Position numbers and translations under genes: made by a program. A DNA stretch of 64,000 bases from Cylindrotheca closterium (lineage: Eukaryota > Bacillariophyta > Bacillariophyceae > Bacillariales > Bacillariaceae): assembly GCA_933822405.4 (NCBI GenBank), contig CAKOGP040001557.1, positions 372,001 to 436,000 of the forward strand. The letters are read 5' to 3'. The notes beneath the pieces were generated by a model. It had not been told where the DNA came from. It saw only the letters and a list, made by a program, of their open reading frames with translations, and did not search any database. Shown here one piece after another: positions 63,201-64,000 of the stretch. Numbering within the stretch: position 1 is the first letter of the stretch; each line of letters opens with the position of its first letter.

Positions 63201-63397
63201 CGCACGACGGATGAGTAATGGAGATACGAAGAAACGGAAATAGGCTTCGTAACTCAGAACATGTCACTTTTACTATTTTAGCACGTTTTGAGTAAACAGA
63301 ATTGTGCTTTCTCAGAAAGCCGACCCGAAAACTTGGAAAGTCGTACACCCTCACTATGTGACTCCCTCCTTCATAATTTCCTATCATCTAAGAATAT

Positions 63398-64000
63398 TTA
63401 TACGACACTACTCAACTTGGGAGCATTGGCCCGATCGTCCTTCCATGAAGTCTTTGCCGTCGATCCAATGATTAATCCAAGCCAAGCCAAGACCGCCAAT
63501 ACACTGACAATGTATCCAGGAGCGGCATTACCGTATTCTTCTTGCAACAATGTTGCCACAAATGGACTAAATCCACCGACCAGACTCACCGCCATGTTGT
63601 AGGCCAAGGTAGTCGAAGTCAAACGAATATGGGGTGGAAAGTTGGAAATCAACCATCTGCCAATATGAAAAAAAAGGAGGCACCACAAACGTTAGACACT
63701 AACAACAAACATTCAACTCAAGAGGTACCATGCAAGGTAAAACTTACGGATGCATGGCTCCACCAAAGATGCCCATCAAGACTGCCATGGTTCCTTGCAA
63801 AATGAAACAGGTAAGAGGATCACCTTGTCCCATTGTGGAAATAAAGTAGGGAGCAACAAGTCCAAAGGCGAGCGATGATCCCAACATGAGTGGAACCCTG
63901 GATTTGGCCCCCAATCGGTCCACCATCCATCCCCCCGCAAAGCAAAGGCCAATTCCAATGACTCCGACGGCACTGTTGATACCAAAGGCGTGTGGAACTT
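63398..64000 (-). CDS. MFS transporter, 3' part
   Basis: Two exons are visible: an upstream one from the window edge (64000) to 63748, and a last exon 63656-63398, joined across an intron of about 91 bp that splits a Pro codon (CC/A). The protein shows GINSAVGVIGIGLCFAGGW, then the MFS loop motif MVDRLGAKSRVP (G-x3-D-R-x-G-R type), then several membrane helices (LMLGSSLAFGLVAPYFI, FILQGTMAVLMGIFGGAMH, APGYIVSVLAVLAWLGLIIG). The stretch NFPPHIRLTSTTLAYNMAVS is typical of the metabolite:H+ symporter (MHS/ProP) branch, so an organic acid or osmolyte symporter is the best guess. The N-terminal half lies outside the window. Confidence 0.82.

Overview
The window looks like nuclear DNA of a diatom, most likely a raphid pennate. 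The grounds are: four genes with the diatom-typical DUF6824 domain, precursor proteins with signal peptides followed by Phe-containing plastid-import motifs, a CHASE-type receptor cyclase and a CHASE-type hybrid histidine kinase, a secreted vWA plus GDPH/VWD protein of the kind found in diatom adhesive trails, BspA-like LRR genes, and short GT-AG introns of roughly 60-120 bp. The exact species cannot be named from the sequence alone. Two runs of exactly ten N (37837-37846 and 59384-59393) are scaffold gaps. Both are followed by sequence that repeats what lies before the gap, which looks like unmerged haplotypes.

Layout. 0.8-3.8 kb: two paralogous cysteine-rich type II membrane proteins; the first has a frameshifting 62-bp duplication and an expanded upstream minisatellite. 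4.2-6.9 kb: a three-exon receptor guanylyl cyclase-like gene. 7.0-7.6 kb: a broken Gly/His-rich gene. 8.1-16 kb: a small unknown gene, a class II histone deacetylase, a large repeat protein (nine 29-residue repeats) and a KH/RGG RNA-binding protein. 16.4-19.5 kb: a CHASE hybrid histidine kinase whose sensor resembles that of the cyclase. 19.9-29.3 kb: two probable plastid membrane proteins and an eight-exon PPR-SMR protein. These are interleaved with four minus-strand DUF6824 genes (21.7-32.5 kb), two of which are almost identical. 33.5-38.4 kb: a DIRS-type tyrosine-recombinase retrotransposon next to the first gap.

38.7-41.3 kb: a mitochondrial ClpB/Hsp78. 41.5-44.1 kb: a seven-exon secreted protein with five cysteine modules, a Pro/Thr stalk and a beta-trefoil tail, each module largely on its own phase-1 exon. 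44.9-48.2 kb: a histone H3 gene flanked by two decayed LRR genes. 48.5-58.5 kb: a 1108-residue disordered protein, a SAC-domain phosphoinositide phosphatase, a fibrillin-like plastid protein and a UPF0489 protein. 58.7-59.8 kb: the second gap with its duplicated flank. 60.4-62.5 kb: the vWA-GDPH protein. 62.6-63.2 kb: a broken short-chain dehydrogenase. 63.4-64 kb: the 3' part of an MFS transporter leaving the window.

There is no operon logic, as expected for a eukaryote. The themes are sensing at the membrane (cyclase, histidine kinase), chromatin and RNA control (HDAC, H3, DUF6824, KH, PPR-SMR), plastid and mitochondrial upkeep, and secreted or cell-surface proteins. Gene coordinates below span all exons; exon limits are given in the text and were chosen so that reading phases join across GT-AG introns.
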